This document shows positions 1 through 11,269 of a stretch of 64,000 nucleotides of DNA, in pieces. Position 1 is the stretch's first letter. Every line of letters starts with the position of its first letter. The position numbers and the translations under genes are program-made. The notes below the pieces were generated by a model that ran no database searches, was not told the origin of the DNA, and was given only the letters and a program-made list of their open reading frames with translations. The DNA is from Diphasiastrum complanatum (taxonomy: Eukaryota > Streptophyta > Lycopodiopsida > Lycopodiales > Lycopodiaceae), in NCBI GenBank assembly GCA_029204225.1, contig CM055100.1, positions 30,256,149-30,320,148 of the forward strand, read 5' to 3'.

Positions 1-210
1 TAGTTTCAGCCTACTTTCAGGTTCAATTTCAGCATATTATAGGTCCAATTCCAGTACATTTCAGGTCAAAAAAAAGTTGTGAGAAGCAGAAATAAATAAA
101 TAAAATAAAATAACATAAATCTGTGATTCGCTGAACCGAATCGTGAAGCGCAAATCGCAAAATCGTGATTCTAGCAAATCGTGATCGCTGCATCTATGAT
201 ATAAATCAGA
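1..210. other. AT-rich lead-in, no gene seen
   Basis: The segment opens with loosely repeated stretches built on ttcag/ccagta, then purine-rich DNA. Long open frames crossing it on the minus strand are made of low-complexity sequence and look like chance. It may be the outer part of the hAT element that follows, but I could not find terminal inverted repeats or an 8-bp target duplication. Confidence 0.4.
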
Positions 211-370
211 CATGAGGGTCCGGGCCGACGCTCGGACCCGGACGCATCCGACCCCCGGACGCGGGGTAGGACGCGTCCTTTTTTTTAATTTCTTTTTTTT
301 TAGGGCTGGACGCGTCCAGAGGACGCGTTCAGCGTCCGGACGCGGACGCGTCCGGGCCCCGGACGCATTT
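211..370. repeat. GC-rich cluster of ggacgcgtcc palindromes
   Basis: In about 150 bp the palindrome ggacgcgtcc or near variants (gacgcgtcc, ggacgcgttc, ggacgcggacgcg) recur at least five times, separated by poly-T runs. hAT transposases are known to bind short repeats just inside the element ends. The location about 500 bp upstream of a hAT transposase start makes these candidate subterminal binding sites. No matching cluster was found downstream of 4,140, so this is only an inference. Confidence 0.45.
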
Positions 371-429
371 TTTTTTTTTTTAAAAAACAAAAACACGCGG
401 GCCCTGCGGACAGTCCGCAAAACCCGAGA

Positions 430-589
430 CAGAAAGAGGGCGGAAGAGGGAGAGAGAGAGAGAGTGGGAGAGGCATAGAGAGAGAGAGAGATAGATGGTG
501 TTTGTGTGTGTGTGTGTGAAAATTGTGTGTGTGTGTGTGAAAAGATATTGTTGATTTGTGTGCATACAGTTGTGTGTGTGTGGTGATCC

Positions 590-633
<44 letters not shown>

Positions 634-776
634 GAGACAGAGAGTGTGAGGGACGGAGAGAGAGAGGATTTGTGTGTGTGCACAGTGTGTGTGTGTGAGT
701 TTAGGATTTAGGTTTAAGGGTGCTTGGGTTTGGGGTTTAGGGTTTAGGGTGGGAGAGAGAGCTTGGATTTCCGTGC

Positions 777-842
<66 letters not shown>
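430..842. repeat. Compound (GA)n/(TG)n microsatellites with telomere-like heptamers
   Basis: Alternating (GA)n and (TG)n runs lie at about 450-480, 500-540, 594-631 and 780-842. Between them, about 710-755, sit a few tttaggg-type heptamers. The last GA run abuts the ATG of the hAT transposase at 844, so it would form a CT/GA-type leader. The Ser/Leu- or Cys/Val-repeat ORFs here are artefacts. Confidence 0.8.
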
Positions 843-843
843 T

Positions 844-3800
844 ATGGCTGCTCGTCCCATTTGGGATGAGGTGGAGGTGATGCCCGACAAAAAGTGGCGT
901 TGCCCTTTTTGTCGAAAGCAGTTCACAGGAAACGCCTCTTGGGTTCGAGCACATTTGGGAGGGTTGCAAGTCCGACCCACGGGGGCACGCTACGGGATCG
1001 GCATTTGTATGGTCATCCCCGCTGCGGAGAGGGCTCGCATTATCGAGACATTCTGAGCCAGCTGCTGAGCCCGGCGAGGCGTCCACAGATGCCGCGGACT
1101 CTATTTCTACTGGTGCACCCACTGTCACCGCCCCTCCCACGGGTACACCCACCGCCCCCACCGTCGCATCTGCCCCCGCCACAGCCACTGCATCCGCACC
1201 CGCACCCGCCCCCGCCACCGCCTCTGCCTCCGCCAGTACTCCCCATGGATCCACAGCCTCCACTGCTGCACCTACGGCTCTGCCATCACCGTCAGATCTG
1301 CACGGCCCGTCCACATCCTCCGCTTCTGCACCTGCACCTATGCCACCACCTCCAGATCCGCATCGTCCATCCCAGCCATCCACATCCCGAGGCACCAGAC
1401 AGATGTCCATGCCAGGATCTTTCAGAGAGGGGCAGCATAGAGAGGCCACCAGGACCATAGCACAGATGTTCTATGACCTGAACCTCCCCTTTATCATGGC
1501 ATCATCCCGCATCTTTCGAGAGGCTATCTCGAAAGTTGCAGTCTGCGGGCCCAGCTACACACCACCCACAGCCGACGCACCACGAGGCCCTTTGCTCCAG
1601 GACCGGGTTGCATTAGTCAGAGAGAGACTGGCCGCACTGCACGAGGCTTGGGATAGATACGGCTGTTCCATCATGGTTGATGGGTGGATTGATCGTCACA
1701 GACGTCCACTCATCAACGTGATTGTTTCCAGTAGTTACGGTTCCATGTTCTTGCGCAGCATCGACGCCTCCGAGGCAGAGAGAGTGCATTCGGCCGAGTA
1801 CATTTACGGCATCATTCGCGCGGCGATAGAGGAGGTCGGACCACAGCGCGTTGTCCAGGTATAATATTCTTTCATTAGTTGCTTGCTCATTTGCTGCTTG
1901 ATGTTGATACAATAGTTTTGCGTAGTTTTCGATTGATTGCAATGTGTTTCCGAGCTGTGAACTGATCGTGTGAACGTATCGCGAAAGGTTGTGACGGACA
2001 ATGCGTCCAACTGCCGCGGTATGAGGGAGCTTCTTATGGCAGACTACCCCTCCATTGTCTGGAGTCCATGTGCCGCACACTCACTGGACCTCCTCCTGCA
2101 TTCCATCGGGCGCCTGCCTTGGGTCAGTGACATTCTCACGAGGGCACTTGCGGTTGTGGACTTCGTCACACGCAAGCGCCGCATGACGGCCCTTTTCCGC
2201 ACATTCAGCAAGTAAGCTGCCACTTATTTTTTGGCTCGTTCAAGATGCTCCTTTTTTTTTGCTCGTTTCATGTGTGCCTCTCATTCCGTTTGTCAATGCA
2301 GGCTCGACTTGAAGAAGCCCGCTTGCACCCACTTCGCCTACCAGTTCATCATGCTTAAGCAGCTACACAAGCTCAAGGGTGAATTGCGGCACATGGCCAC
2401 TTCGGCAGAGTTCACCGCCATGGACCTGTCCACGACCCCAGAGGGCCTGGCCTTCCACGAGATCCTCTTCATGGAGCCTTTCTGGGTGGATATGCAGCAG
2501 CTGATGGACGTCATGCGCCCCATCTACTCTGTTCTGAGGCTCGTTGATCGCGAGGGGTGCACGATGGGCCTCATTTACGAGTTCATGGACCGCATACGCG
2601 AGTCTCTCCAGCGTTCTGAGCTGGACCCTGCTAGGTATAACTTTTTTCCGTCTCACCATCCTTACTTCCATTTCGCACTCTGTTTCGTCTTGCTGCCGCA
2701 ACACGATGGTATGTAATTGTTGCCTCCACGTGGTTTGGTCCAGCCTATCAGGCACTTGTGGCAGCGGCGATGGGATAAGTTTCATCGGCCCATTCACAGT
2801 GTGGCCCACATACTGCATTCGTTGTTTCAGAGCGAGAGGCAGTACGACGATGTAGAGCTGCGTGCGGACTGGTTCGCATACATCCGCCTCCTCAGCAATG
2901 ACACTGGGTTCCGCAGCAAGCTCGAGGTGCAGAGGCTCGGTTACAGGTAAACTCTTGATCTATCGTACGCTGTCGTTCGTTCAATTTCCCTGCGCGGGCT
3001 CAAGTGTACTCAAGCATATCATTGCTCAACTGCAGGCACTCTCTGGGGCTGTTCGGCGAGGACCTTGCACGTGTCCGAGAGAACAGCCTCTTGCCTGTAT
3101 CATGGTGGGAAAGCTACGGCGCCGGACAGCCAGACCTGAGGACGCTCGCGCTACAAGTCCTTTCACAGGTATGTTGTCTTATCTGATTCATCCAACCAGT
3201 TTTTGCATTTTCTCTACAAGGTCGGTACTCACTCGAGTTGTTGCCAATTAATGCAGGACTGTTCTGCTTGCGTGTGCGAGCGGAACTGGTCAGCGTTCAG
3301 CCTAGTTCACACGAACAGGCGGAACCGTCTGACAACGGAGCGGTGCAATGACCTGGTGTACTGCAACACCAACACCAGAGTGGTTCAACGCATCACGAAG
3401 AGCATGAGGGCAGGAGGCGCACGCGCCCTACTGCTACAAGTATATTTCATTGCTCTGTCGTTTTGCTTTCGTATTGGTTTGAGACATTCAGTTTCATGCC
3501 CTCACGGTTGCTTCGGCTATTCTCACGAATGATTGACTTGTGCAGGTCAATCCCGACGAGTGCCTGGTTGCAGCAGCAGATCATGAGCCAAAGCCAGAGG
3601 TTGATCCAGACGATGCCGCTCGGCGTGCTCTGCGGGGTGAGCCCGACGATGATGCCGATGCCGATGAGACCACCACCCTCCCTGCTGACGTTTCATTGCC
3701 CTCCTCTGATGATGAGCCCACATATGATTCAGACGAGACGGTCGACCTAGCAGGGGATTGTCCACGTGCCCCACCCAGTACCCCCGCATCATGCCCCCTT

Positions 3801-4140
3801 TCAGATGATGGCTGGTGAGACAGAGGCTGCTGCCCAGAGACAGATAGCGCAGAGACGACTCAGAGCATCACAGGCAGGCAGTTCCTCCCAGAGACCCCCC
3901 TGTGGCAGAGGGAGACCCCCAGGCAGGAGTGTACCACAGAGGGTTCCTTCCGGCAGACCCAGAGGCAGGCCAACCAAGAGGGGACGCACTGATGATTTTT
4001 CTAGTCGTCTCTTGGCAGGCGTTGGCCCAGACTTAGAGGAGTCCCAGATGCCTCCAGACTCCCAACCAGACTTTGTATATGACACCCCTGCAGATGCATC
4101 TGGCACGCAGAGGGATGATTTTTTTAGCACAGACTTGTAG
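844..4140 (+). CDS. hAT-superfamily transposase, multi-exon, frameshifted
   Basis: This is a cut-and-paste transposase gene of the DUF659-containing plant hAT type. Exon 1 starts at 844 and encodes a BED-like zinc finger (WRCPFCRKQF followed by a distal His and Cys). It hits TGA at 1054-1056. The open frame continues one base out of register through an Ala/Pro/Thr-rich linker into the core at about 1430-1858 (YDLNLPF, SIMVDGWIDR). Likely later exons are 1988-2211 (VVTDNASNC, CAAHSLDLLL), 2302-2634, 2744-2946 (WQRRWDKFHRPIHS), 3036-3168, 3257-3439 (ERNWSAFSLVHTNRRNRL, the hATC dimerisation block) and 3546-3818. Most boundaries are GT-AG with matching phase. The 2634/2744 junction is out of frame by one base. 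Two register problems suggest a decayed element, although 1054 could be a sequencing error. No intact termini were identified. Confidence 0.85.
3766..4140 (+). CDS. AT-hook-bearing C-terminal tail of the hAT transposase, alternate frame
   Basis: The last hAT exon ends at a TGA at 3816-3818 after an acidic run. An overlapping frame carries on for about 110 codons. It is rich in Gln/Arg and holds two Gly-Arg-Pro blocks (GRGRPPGRS and GRPRGRPTKRGR) that match the AT-hook DNA-binding core R-G-R-P. An acidic, Asp/Phe-rich end follows. I infer that this was the original C-terminus and that a one-base shift near 3,800, or a missed splice, separates it from the acidic exon. AT-hooks would add minor-groove binding to the BED finger. 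Confidence 0.5.
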   Translation: MPHPVPPHHAPFQMMAGETEAAAQRQIAQRRLRASQAGSSSQRPPCGRGRPPGRSVPQRVPSGRPRGRPTKRGRTDDFSSRLLAGVGPDLEESQMPPDSQPDFVYDTPADASGTQRDDFFSTDL

Positions 4141-4294
4141 ATACTGATACACATTTTAGCATCATGTACAGTGGCATCAGATGAGATGTATATATTTTTT
4201 TACAGTCTATTTGTGTCATGGCTAATTTATCGTGGTTGCTTACAAATGGTTAGCTCTGTGAAATTTGAATGGTTAGTCAGAAATGGTTTGCAAG

Positions 4295-4366
<72 letters not shown>

Positions 4367-5090
4367 AGCACAACTGCATCTCATTCATAACATATGCATC
4401 ATGTTCAACCATTTAACATAACATGCTAAACCCGACACCCCAACAAATGGCACAGTTAACATAACACCCTAAACCCTAACAAATCATCCTAAACCGACAG
4501 TCCCACAGCCATAACCATCAAAACAAGCCACAAGCATAATCATCATAACCACATCCATAAACATCATCAACCCCACCCACGTCCTCATTGTGTCGTAAGG
4601 TATGTGCTTCTAGCTTCCGTTCGTTGTGTCAGCGGACATCTACCAGGACATGCTCCGACTAGTTGCTCACGTGACGTTGTACCACCCCAAACCCTAAATC
4701 TATCTCATCACATAGGCCATGGTACTGTGTAGAATGCATCAATGGTCCGGGAACATAGTCCACAGGTTCGTGATCTCGATACGAACCCAAGGGATCAGGC
4801 CTGGCTTGATTCAGCAAAAAATATATCAATCCAACATAACAAAAGAGACGTGCAATATTCATTTCTTTGAAATCCAACCACGATGTCTTAGACATCAACT
4901 TCATCATGCACAGCATTGACCAAATGCTATGACATCCCTGCTCAACATCCTAGAGTAGGTGCAAGCCACATGCAGAAATGTATGTCCACATTAGGTTTAA
5001 TACATTTGTAAAACGACCGATGTAGCCAATTTATATCACTTCCTCGAAGGTGAACGGTAGTGCATATCATCCTACAAAACTATCCATGTC
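4141..5090. other. Intergenic, contains a (GA)n tract
   Basis: A (GA)n run fills about 4,299-4,363. The rest, including a few accctaa-type heptamers at about 4,420-4,490, shows no convincing gene. Minus and plus ORFs at 4,659-4,919 overlap each other and resemble nothing I know. Confidence 0.5.
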
Positions 5091-5589
5091 CTAGAATTTC
5101 ACCAAAACTGGCAACATCATAATGGTCATACCTGGTTCGAAAACCAGTCTTAGGAACACCTCGTTCCTAATCCTTATTTGATGGTAACCTAAGCTAAGGT
5201 CAATCTTGGAGAAATACTTAGCTCCATTCAAATGATCCATTAGATCATCCATCCTAGGTAAGGGATATTTGTTTTTGATGGTTAAATCATTTAACTTTTT
5301 AAAATCGCCACACAAACATGTGCCTCCATCCTTTTTACTAACCAAAAGGAATGGTGCTTACTAGGCCGAATATGGCCCATCCTAAGAAGCTCTCGTAACT
5401 GCTTAGAAATTTCATCCTCTTCCTTAATGCTGACCTTGTATGGAAAAAGAGATACAAGTTGGCTACCAGGAAGAGTTTGTTAAATATCCTTCCTTCAAGT
5501 GAGTTAACACTTAAGGGGTTATTTATAGACACATTCAGAGGCATATGCGATAAATCAATATTTAGACTCTGAACAAAATGATAATCCAC
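5091..5589 (-). pseudogene. Ty3/Gypsy reverse transcriptase fragment
   Basis: Minus-strand frames match the first third of a Gypsy reverse transcriptase. The fingers read [31 protein letters not shown] and [17 protein letters not shown]. The segment just upstream (5,338-5,589) is the pre-RT region in another frame. No YxDD palm motif remains and there is at least one frameshift, so it is dead. It points the opposite way to the Gypsy copy starting at 5,690, so the two are separate insertions or parts of a rearranged one. Confidence 0.85.
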
Positions 5590-5689
5590 ATAAACTTCAT
5601 TTTTAAGAAAGCAAACATGAACTTTATATTCAAATATTCAACAACTTCTAAAGCAGATACATCAAATATTCAACTTCTAAAGCAAATAT

Positions 5690-7602
5690 CTTGGAGCTTT
5701 CAAAGGTGACAAGAAGGAACGAGTACCTGAGACAATACAATCTTGGCTTAATAAGTGGACTCAGTTCTTTCGGATGAATAACACACCTGAGCAGATCGCA
5801 TAGTCTTTTCAACTATGTATTTGGAAGCCCTTACTTTGTGGGACGACTTAAAGGTTAAACCTAATGTCCCCAAGACTTGGGATAAATTTTGTAATGCCTT
5901 CCGTGAAGCTTTCCTGCCTATTTTGGATGAATTTGAATTTTACAAGAAGTTTCATTTTAGGCTTCCAAGGACTATTAGGTAGTCCGAAGGAATAAGCCAA
6001 AGATTGTTGAAGAGGCAAGACAGCGGAGCATCTCATAACTTTATCAAAGTAAATGTCGTGCAGAACCTCAAGCTTCCAACAAACAGCGGGGATAGAAGAT
6101 ATCGGGTGACTCTCGTAACTGGAGAACAGTCTCATTTGTGGGATTTTACTGTGCCTATTGTTCCTATTCGTATTCAGGAATACAAAGACGATATAAATTT
6201 TCTTGTGATGAAGCATGACTGTATAGATGTTATTTTGGGTCATGAATGGTTTTATGCCAAAAATGATTCTCTTAAATAGACTTTGTGCATCATTTGATGT
6301 CTTTTCAGCATGAGGGATGCTTAATTGAACTTGATACTGGAAAAGATGTAGAAGATTCAATAAAAAATGATGCAATTTCTCTTTATCTTTGTGTGTGTAA
6401 ACTTTAAAGATGTACAATTCTTGACTACCATGGATGAATCTCTCTTAACTCAAAATATATTCTTGCACAGTACTAAAGTAGAGAAATTAAAGGAAGGTAC
6501 TCCTCAATGGAAAGCTTTCCAAGAAATCCGAAAAGAGTTTGATGATGTGTTTCCAAAAGAACTTCCTAAAGGATTACCTCCCGCTCGTGGAGTTGATCAT
6601 AGGATAGAATTATTACCTGATACCTCTCCTATTGCGCTAAACCCTTATAGGCTTAGTCAAAAGGAAGAAGAAGAGGTAGAAAGACAGTTGAAGGAATACC
6701 TTCAACAAGGATTTGTTAGGCCAAGCAAGTCTCCTTGGGGTGCACCAGTCCTTCTTGTTAATAAGAAAGATGGTGGCATGAGACTTTGCGTAGATTATAA
6801 GAGACTTAACAAACGAACCATAAAGAACAAATATCCATTACCTAGAATGGATGTTCTTATAGACTGATTACATGGTGCAGTTTACTTCACCAAAATCGAC
6901 TTAAGATCGGGATATCATCAGATACATACCCGAAAAGAAGATATCCCTTTGACGGGATTCCGTATTAGGTATGGACATTATGAATTTTTGGTTCTTCCTT
7001 TTGGACTAACAAATGCACCTGCAACTTTCCAACAGATGATGAATGACCTTCTGAGGCCATATCTTGGAAAGTTTGTGGTTGTATTTTTAGATGATATACT
7101 TATTTATAGTAAGTCTCTAGAAGACCATGTGGAACACGCACGAATTGTCTTGCAATTGTTAGTAGACAAGAAAAGTTGTTTGCTAAGTATTCAAAATGTG
7201 ATTTCTTTGCAACTAGACTTCTCTACTTAGGTCATGTCATCTCTGTACATGGCATAGAGATTCACTATGACAAGATCAAAGTTGTTATGGAATGGCCAAT
7301 TCCAGAACAAGTTAGAGATGTCGTCTTTTTTGGGTTTTACTGGGTTTTTCAAAAAGCATATTCCTAAGTATGCAGAGTTAGCTCTTCCATTAACTCAGGC
7401 TCTAAAGGGCATTAAGAAACTCAAAAGAACGAGTAAGATCAGTCCACCAATTAGTTGGACAGCAGAGATGAATAAGAAGTTTAAACTACTCAAAAGTTGT
7501 GTAACTTCTGCTCCAAGGTTGAGAATTGGCGATCCCACACGTCCTTTCATTGTAAGGACTGATGCTAGTGATCTTGCGATAGGTGCAGTATTGTTACTGT
7601 AG
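5690..7602 (+). pseudogene. Ty3/Gypsy element: gag remnant, protease, reverse transcriptase, start of RNase H
   Basis: A decayed retrotransposon polyprotein. A gag-like stretch (KWTQFFRMNNTPEQIA, then TWDKFCNAF) lies at about 5,690-5,960 with stops. The aspartic protease follows at about 6,020 (DSGASHNFI), then the RT at 6,550-7,230 with [43 protein letters not shown] and the catalytic FLDDILIYS. The RNase H domain starts at about 7,540 (VRTDASDLAIGAVL) and stops at a TAG near 7,600. A TGA at about 6,865, a frameshift near 7,210 and another near 7,320 break the frame. RNase H is truncated and integrase is missing. Confidence 0.93.
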
Positions 7603-7610
7603 GAAAGCAA

Positions 7611-7684
7611 GAGTCAAGTCACCAAGATCTAGTTATCAATCAATCTCCACAGAAAACAAGAGAGAAGAGGCTGGGCGCCCAACT

Positions 7685-7728
<44 letters not shown>

Positions 7729-8015
7729 AACAACAAGAGCAATGGAGAGCAATGCTTAGCCAAACTGTAAAAATGGAATACACAATGAGCATCTAAGTAC
7801 TCTACCTAGATGTGGCCAAATGCCACCAAACCCTAAGGTTAACCACTTACTAAATGTAGGGCACCCCCAAAAGTCAAGATAGGGCCCCTAAACAAAATTA
7901 GACCCCTAAGGACCCACGAGTCAGTACATGACCAAAATTGGGTCCAACTGAACTTAAGACAAACTTAAGATGGCCTAAATAACTAAATACCAATGGTTAC
8001 ACAAATCTTGACCTT
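7611..8015. other. Junction DNA with (GA)n tract
   Basis: This stretch separates the truncated Gypsy copy from a Copia fragment. A (GA)n run lies at about 7,687-7,726. No coding signal was seen. It probably contains the break points of two insertions. Confidence 0.5.
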
Positions 8016-8790
8016 TTGGGTCAAAGTAACCTATGGGGGCTACCTCACAAGTTTTGGGCTGAAGCGGTTATAACAGCAGCATACATAAGCAATTGTTGTC
8101 CTACTAAAGCATTGAAAGTATTAACTCCTTATGAAGTTTGGTATGGAAAGAAGCCTACAATCTCTCACTTTTGCATTTTTGGTTGTACAGCTTATGCTTT
8201 TGTTCTGGATAAACTTCGTACAAAGCTTGAGGATAAAGGAGTTAAATGCATTTTTGTTGGCTATAGTAGTGAAAGCAAAGGCTATAGGCTGTTCAATTTG
8301 AGCACTAACAAGATTATTGTTAGTCGTGATGTGCATTTTGATGAAAAGAATTCATTGGATGTGGCCCCAACTCATATCTTGAAAGGGGACAGCCCACATA
8401 GTGTGAATGTTGAAGTTTTTCCAGATTTAGTACCATCTTCTATTGTTGGAGATAAGGGGCAACAATCAACCAGTTTCGACCTACCCAACACCTCATCAAG
8501 TTTAGAGCCTAATGTTCATCAAGAACCGCCCGTTGTTGCTCAAAATCAGCCTGCAGGAATCGTTGAACAGCAAAGACCAGTTTTGGAAGATCTTGGACAG
8601 CCAAGTGCGGTGTCGGAGGATCTTGGACAGCAAATTGTAAGAAGAGACATGGCTGTTGGACAGCCCAAAACAGTCCCACGGTGGCTGTTGTCGACTTTGC
8701 GGGACAGCAAAGTAAGTTCATTTTATAATGGAAAGACACGTGCCTCTACAAAATCAGTGAACTATGCTGATTTTTCATATTCGGCCCCGC
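8016..8790 (+). pseudogene. Ty1/Copia integrase C-terminal region fragment
   Basis: The frame reads as the end of a Copia integrase and the linker to RT. LPHKFWAEAVITAAYISN is the post-catalytic helix. LTPYEVWYGKKPTISH, FGCTAYAFV, KCIFVGYS and KGYRLFNLSTNKIIVSRDV are the standard conserved blocks. A Gln/Pro-rich spacer ends in PRWLLSTLRDSK, which in plant Copia elements sits just before RT. The integrase catalytic D,D,E region and RT are absent. The open frame runs on to 9,167, but its last ~120 residues no longer look like Copia, so it is a chance fusion across a break point. Confidence 0.88.
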
Positions 8791-10250
8791 ACCGGCATCG
8801 TGTCGACACGAGATCAAACCTGCAAACAAAAATAAGCAAGCAACCGTTCAGTAGAAGAAAACACACTGCATTGAAAAACATTACCAGCCTAAAACAGAGC
8901 TCAACACATCCGAGCACACGTCACATTGATTCTAGTAAAATCATAGCAAGTGCCAAAAAACACACAAGATTAGGGCGAGGGATAGAATCATTTCAGTTTG
9001 AGCGAAAACGGGCGACTAACGCTAGCGTGGAAGTCCTTGCAGGCGTAAAGGAGTGCAGTGCAGGCCTAAACCACGCTACTAGCAGATGCTTGCACGATGT
9101 TCCACGCCTAAACCCTGAAAAACATGGAATTAGGACATGGAGATTAAAATTTGTGATATGGACGTAGACGGGTGGAACGGAGGTCATAGGAATCTTTGCA
9201 GGCATGTGGAAATGCATTCTAGGCTCAGACATCACCTGAATCGGCTGCCCACAAGTCATTTTGTGAAAATGGCAAGAAAACACAACCATTTGGAATGTGG
9301 TGTTCAAATCTCGCTAGGCGTGCCGTAACGGCTGAAACTGACGTCATAGAAATCACCATGGGCATGAAGAAAGGTGGTCTCGAGCCAAACTATGCTCGAT
9401 TTGGTTGCCTGCAGCTCAATGTCAACACTTGCAAAAAATCAAGCCTACACTCACCAAATATCAAAATCTGACCGTTTGGCTCTCCACGAAGCTCAGATCC
9501 CCCTGGCACCGTGCACACCACCTCCGTATCGCCGAGTAGATGCCTGCCGACTATCCACACGCCTCGATCAGATACCTGTAGGTCAATATAAAAAAATTTA
9601 CCTCCTCCACGGCTGGCGTGATTCTGGCCATGAGGAGTTACAAAAAAAAATTTATATACTATTTTTTTTTGTGCGATTCTGGGAACAGAAACGCGTGCCC
9701 TCAGAAATGTGTTTCTGTGCATCTATGCATTGAAGCCTGCTAATTTCTTCCTAAGATGACTTCTTCATTTGTGATGGATACTGATACCTCTACTTGTAAT
9801 GACCTCTCCATAAATACTATCTTCTTATCTATACAGGGATATTTATTACTCGAAGACTTCAACTTCAGACATATAGCTATTCATGACACTGAGAAAGATT
9901 CATTGCGCTTACACGCCCTTGATGAGGAGGAAATAGGTATCCATAGGGCTTCTGCAGACGGGACGGACGAACCCCATGGAGAGGACTTACTGCATCTAGG
10001 AGAGTATCACGCGCTGGTCAACTACAATCGCTTGTCTAGATGGTATTTATCAAGCTAACTTCACTTGTCATCTTTTCATTTTAGCCACTCCCACAGTTAT
10101 GTATGCAACAGAGACCCGGTGTACTAGACTCACGGAATTGCCTCACATGCAATAAAAAGAAGTGGAAAACGAATGGCACCAGCTTGTGGAATAGAAGAGT
10201 TCAGCTACTTGTTTACATACATTGGACATGAGTTTCTTAACCAGACACGA
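8791..10250. other. Unassigned transposon-like or intergenic DNA
   Basis: The open frame from the Copia fragment continues to 9,167 without recognisable domains. Moderately GC-rich DNA follows to about 9,560, then AT-rich DNA. A 100-codon frame at 9,756-10,058 matches no family I know. I see no splice-supported gene here. Confidence 0.4.
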
Positions 10251-10252
10251 CC

Positions 10253-10461
10253 GTGGACGATGTACTATCAAAGCTCACAAACACAAGAAATTGGCATTAA
10301 ACTTTCAAAGATTGCTTAGCTTTTCAGCATTGAAGTATGGCATACTTAAAACACCATGGATGATGTATTATCAAAGCTCACAAACACAAGAAATTGGCAT
10401 TAAATTTTCAGAGATTGTTTAGCTTTTCAGCATTCGAGTATGGCATACTTAAAACACCATG
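10253..10461. repeat. Two-copy tandem repeat, unit about 103 bp
   Basis: The segment beginning tgtactatcaaagctcac at 10,261 is repeated from 10,364 (tgtattatcaaagctcac) with few changes, ending in aaaacaccatg both times. The copies differ at only a handful of positions, so the duplication is recent. No coding function is evident. Confidence 0.9.
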
Positions 10462-10698
10462 ATTAGGCGTATGGTGGCAACGTACATTTCCTCATCTCAG
10501 TTTTTGGACAATCTTTATTTCTCAAGCTTATCATCGGCGCTAGCAGACTCTCAACCTCTGTGAAGAAAGGGTGACTGGATTTTTTAAAAATGAACACAAT
10601 AGCATGCATATTCTCTTGCGATTTCTAACAAAAAAGCTGAAATGATTTGCTACAATTATCGTGATCACACAATATTCAAGAGAAAGCAAGCTTAGTAC

Positions 10699-10798
10699 CT
10701 AGAAGAAGACCATCCATGTCGAAGATGACGTGAGTGATGTTGGCAGGACACGATGATGCATCATCGTGCCTTTGCTTTTGCTCTTCTCCATCTTCCAT
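10699..10798 (-). CDS. First exon of a HAD-superfamily phosphatase (GPP / pseudouridine-5'-phosphatase type)
   Basis: A minus-strand ATG at 10,798 opens 33 codons. They start with a polar leader and end in ITHVIFDMDGLLL, the HAD motif I with nucleophile Asp and general acid Asp (DxD). Plant glycerol-3-phosphatase and pseudouridine-phosphatase homologues carry this block near the N-terminus, normally followed by D-T-E. The exon ends in phase 1 with a single G directly before GTACTAAG, a donor that would complete a GAT (Asp) codon at the next exon. The match in position, phase and residues is strong. I searched lower coordinates to about 9,700 and found no second exon. It is therefore either an orphan exon from a duplicated or captured gene, or the start of a gene whose later exons lie across inserted repeats. 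Confidence 0.7.
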
Positions 10799-10813
10799 AC
10801 CTACCTTACTTCT

Positions 10814-10834
10814 TGCCTGCCTGCCTGCCTGCTG
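10814..10834. repeat. Short (GCCT)n microsatellite
   Basis: Four consecutive gcct units lie about 20 bp upstream of the HAD-phosphatase start codon, so they would fall in its 5' leader. Confidence 0.7.
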
Positions 10835-10839
10835 TGAGG

Positions 10840-11180
10840 ATTCAGCGCAGAATTAATTTAGTTTGAAGGGACTAGCGAAGTGTGCCATTCGTTAAAAAGT
10901 GTGCCATTAGTGCGACGAGGATTAAGATGGCGGCCGACGCCGACATGATTAGGATGGTGGCCGATGGTTGTTGACAGGGGTGTGCCCGTCGAAGGCAGAC
11001 ATATAGATGCGACCAAAATTAGTTCATTGATCCTTTGGTGGGGTTGTTTTAGATGGATTGTGGAGGGGGATCACAGGGTTTAGTGGAGTGTGGGGTGCGT
11101 GGGGAACAGAATGTGGACCAAAGTCGAACGGCGGGCCAAAGTCCAATGTGGCCATGGTTAGGTGCAGGGCTACCATGAGA
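10840..11180. other. Region upstream of the HAD exon
   Basis: Mixed-composition DNA with two copies of gtgtgccatt (about 10,880 and 10,899) and several gatggcggccga-like words. It could be promoter or leader for the minus-strand exon at 10,798. No firm TATA element was seen. Confidence 0.3.
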
Positions 11181-11269
11181 TTATAGTACGTAAAAAAAGA
11201 GAGAGAGAAAAAATAAATGGGGCCTAATAGAAATATTGGGCCCCCAAAATGAAAAAAAAAAAAAATTAA

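Noticed and set aside
735-752. Interstitial telomere array
   Set aside because: Only two or three tttaggg-like units, well within chance for T/G-rich DNA.
61-1458. 465-codon minus-strand ORF
   Set aside because: Built from the reverse of the Pro/Ala-rich hAT linker and GA/TG microsatellites. The hAT reading on the plus strand explains the region.
4659-4919. Overlapping ORFs on both strands
   Set aside because: No recognisable motif and mutual antisense overlap; treated as chance.
5848-6417. 189-codon minus-strand ORF
   Set aside because: Antisense shadow of the Gypsy gag/protease on the plus strand.
10480-10545. Second exon of the HAD phosphatase after a cttcacag acceptor
   Set aside because: The phase allows it, but the translation (VESLLAPMISLRNKD) does not resemble the expected D-T-E and cap-domain sequence.
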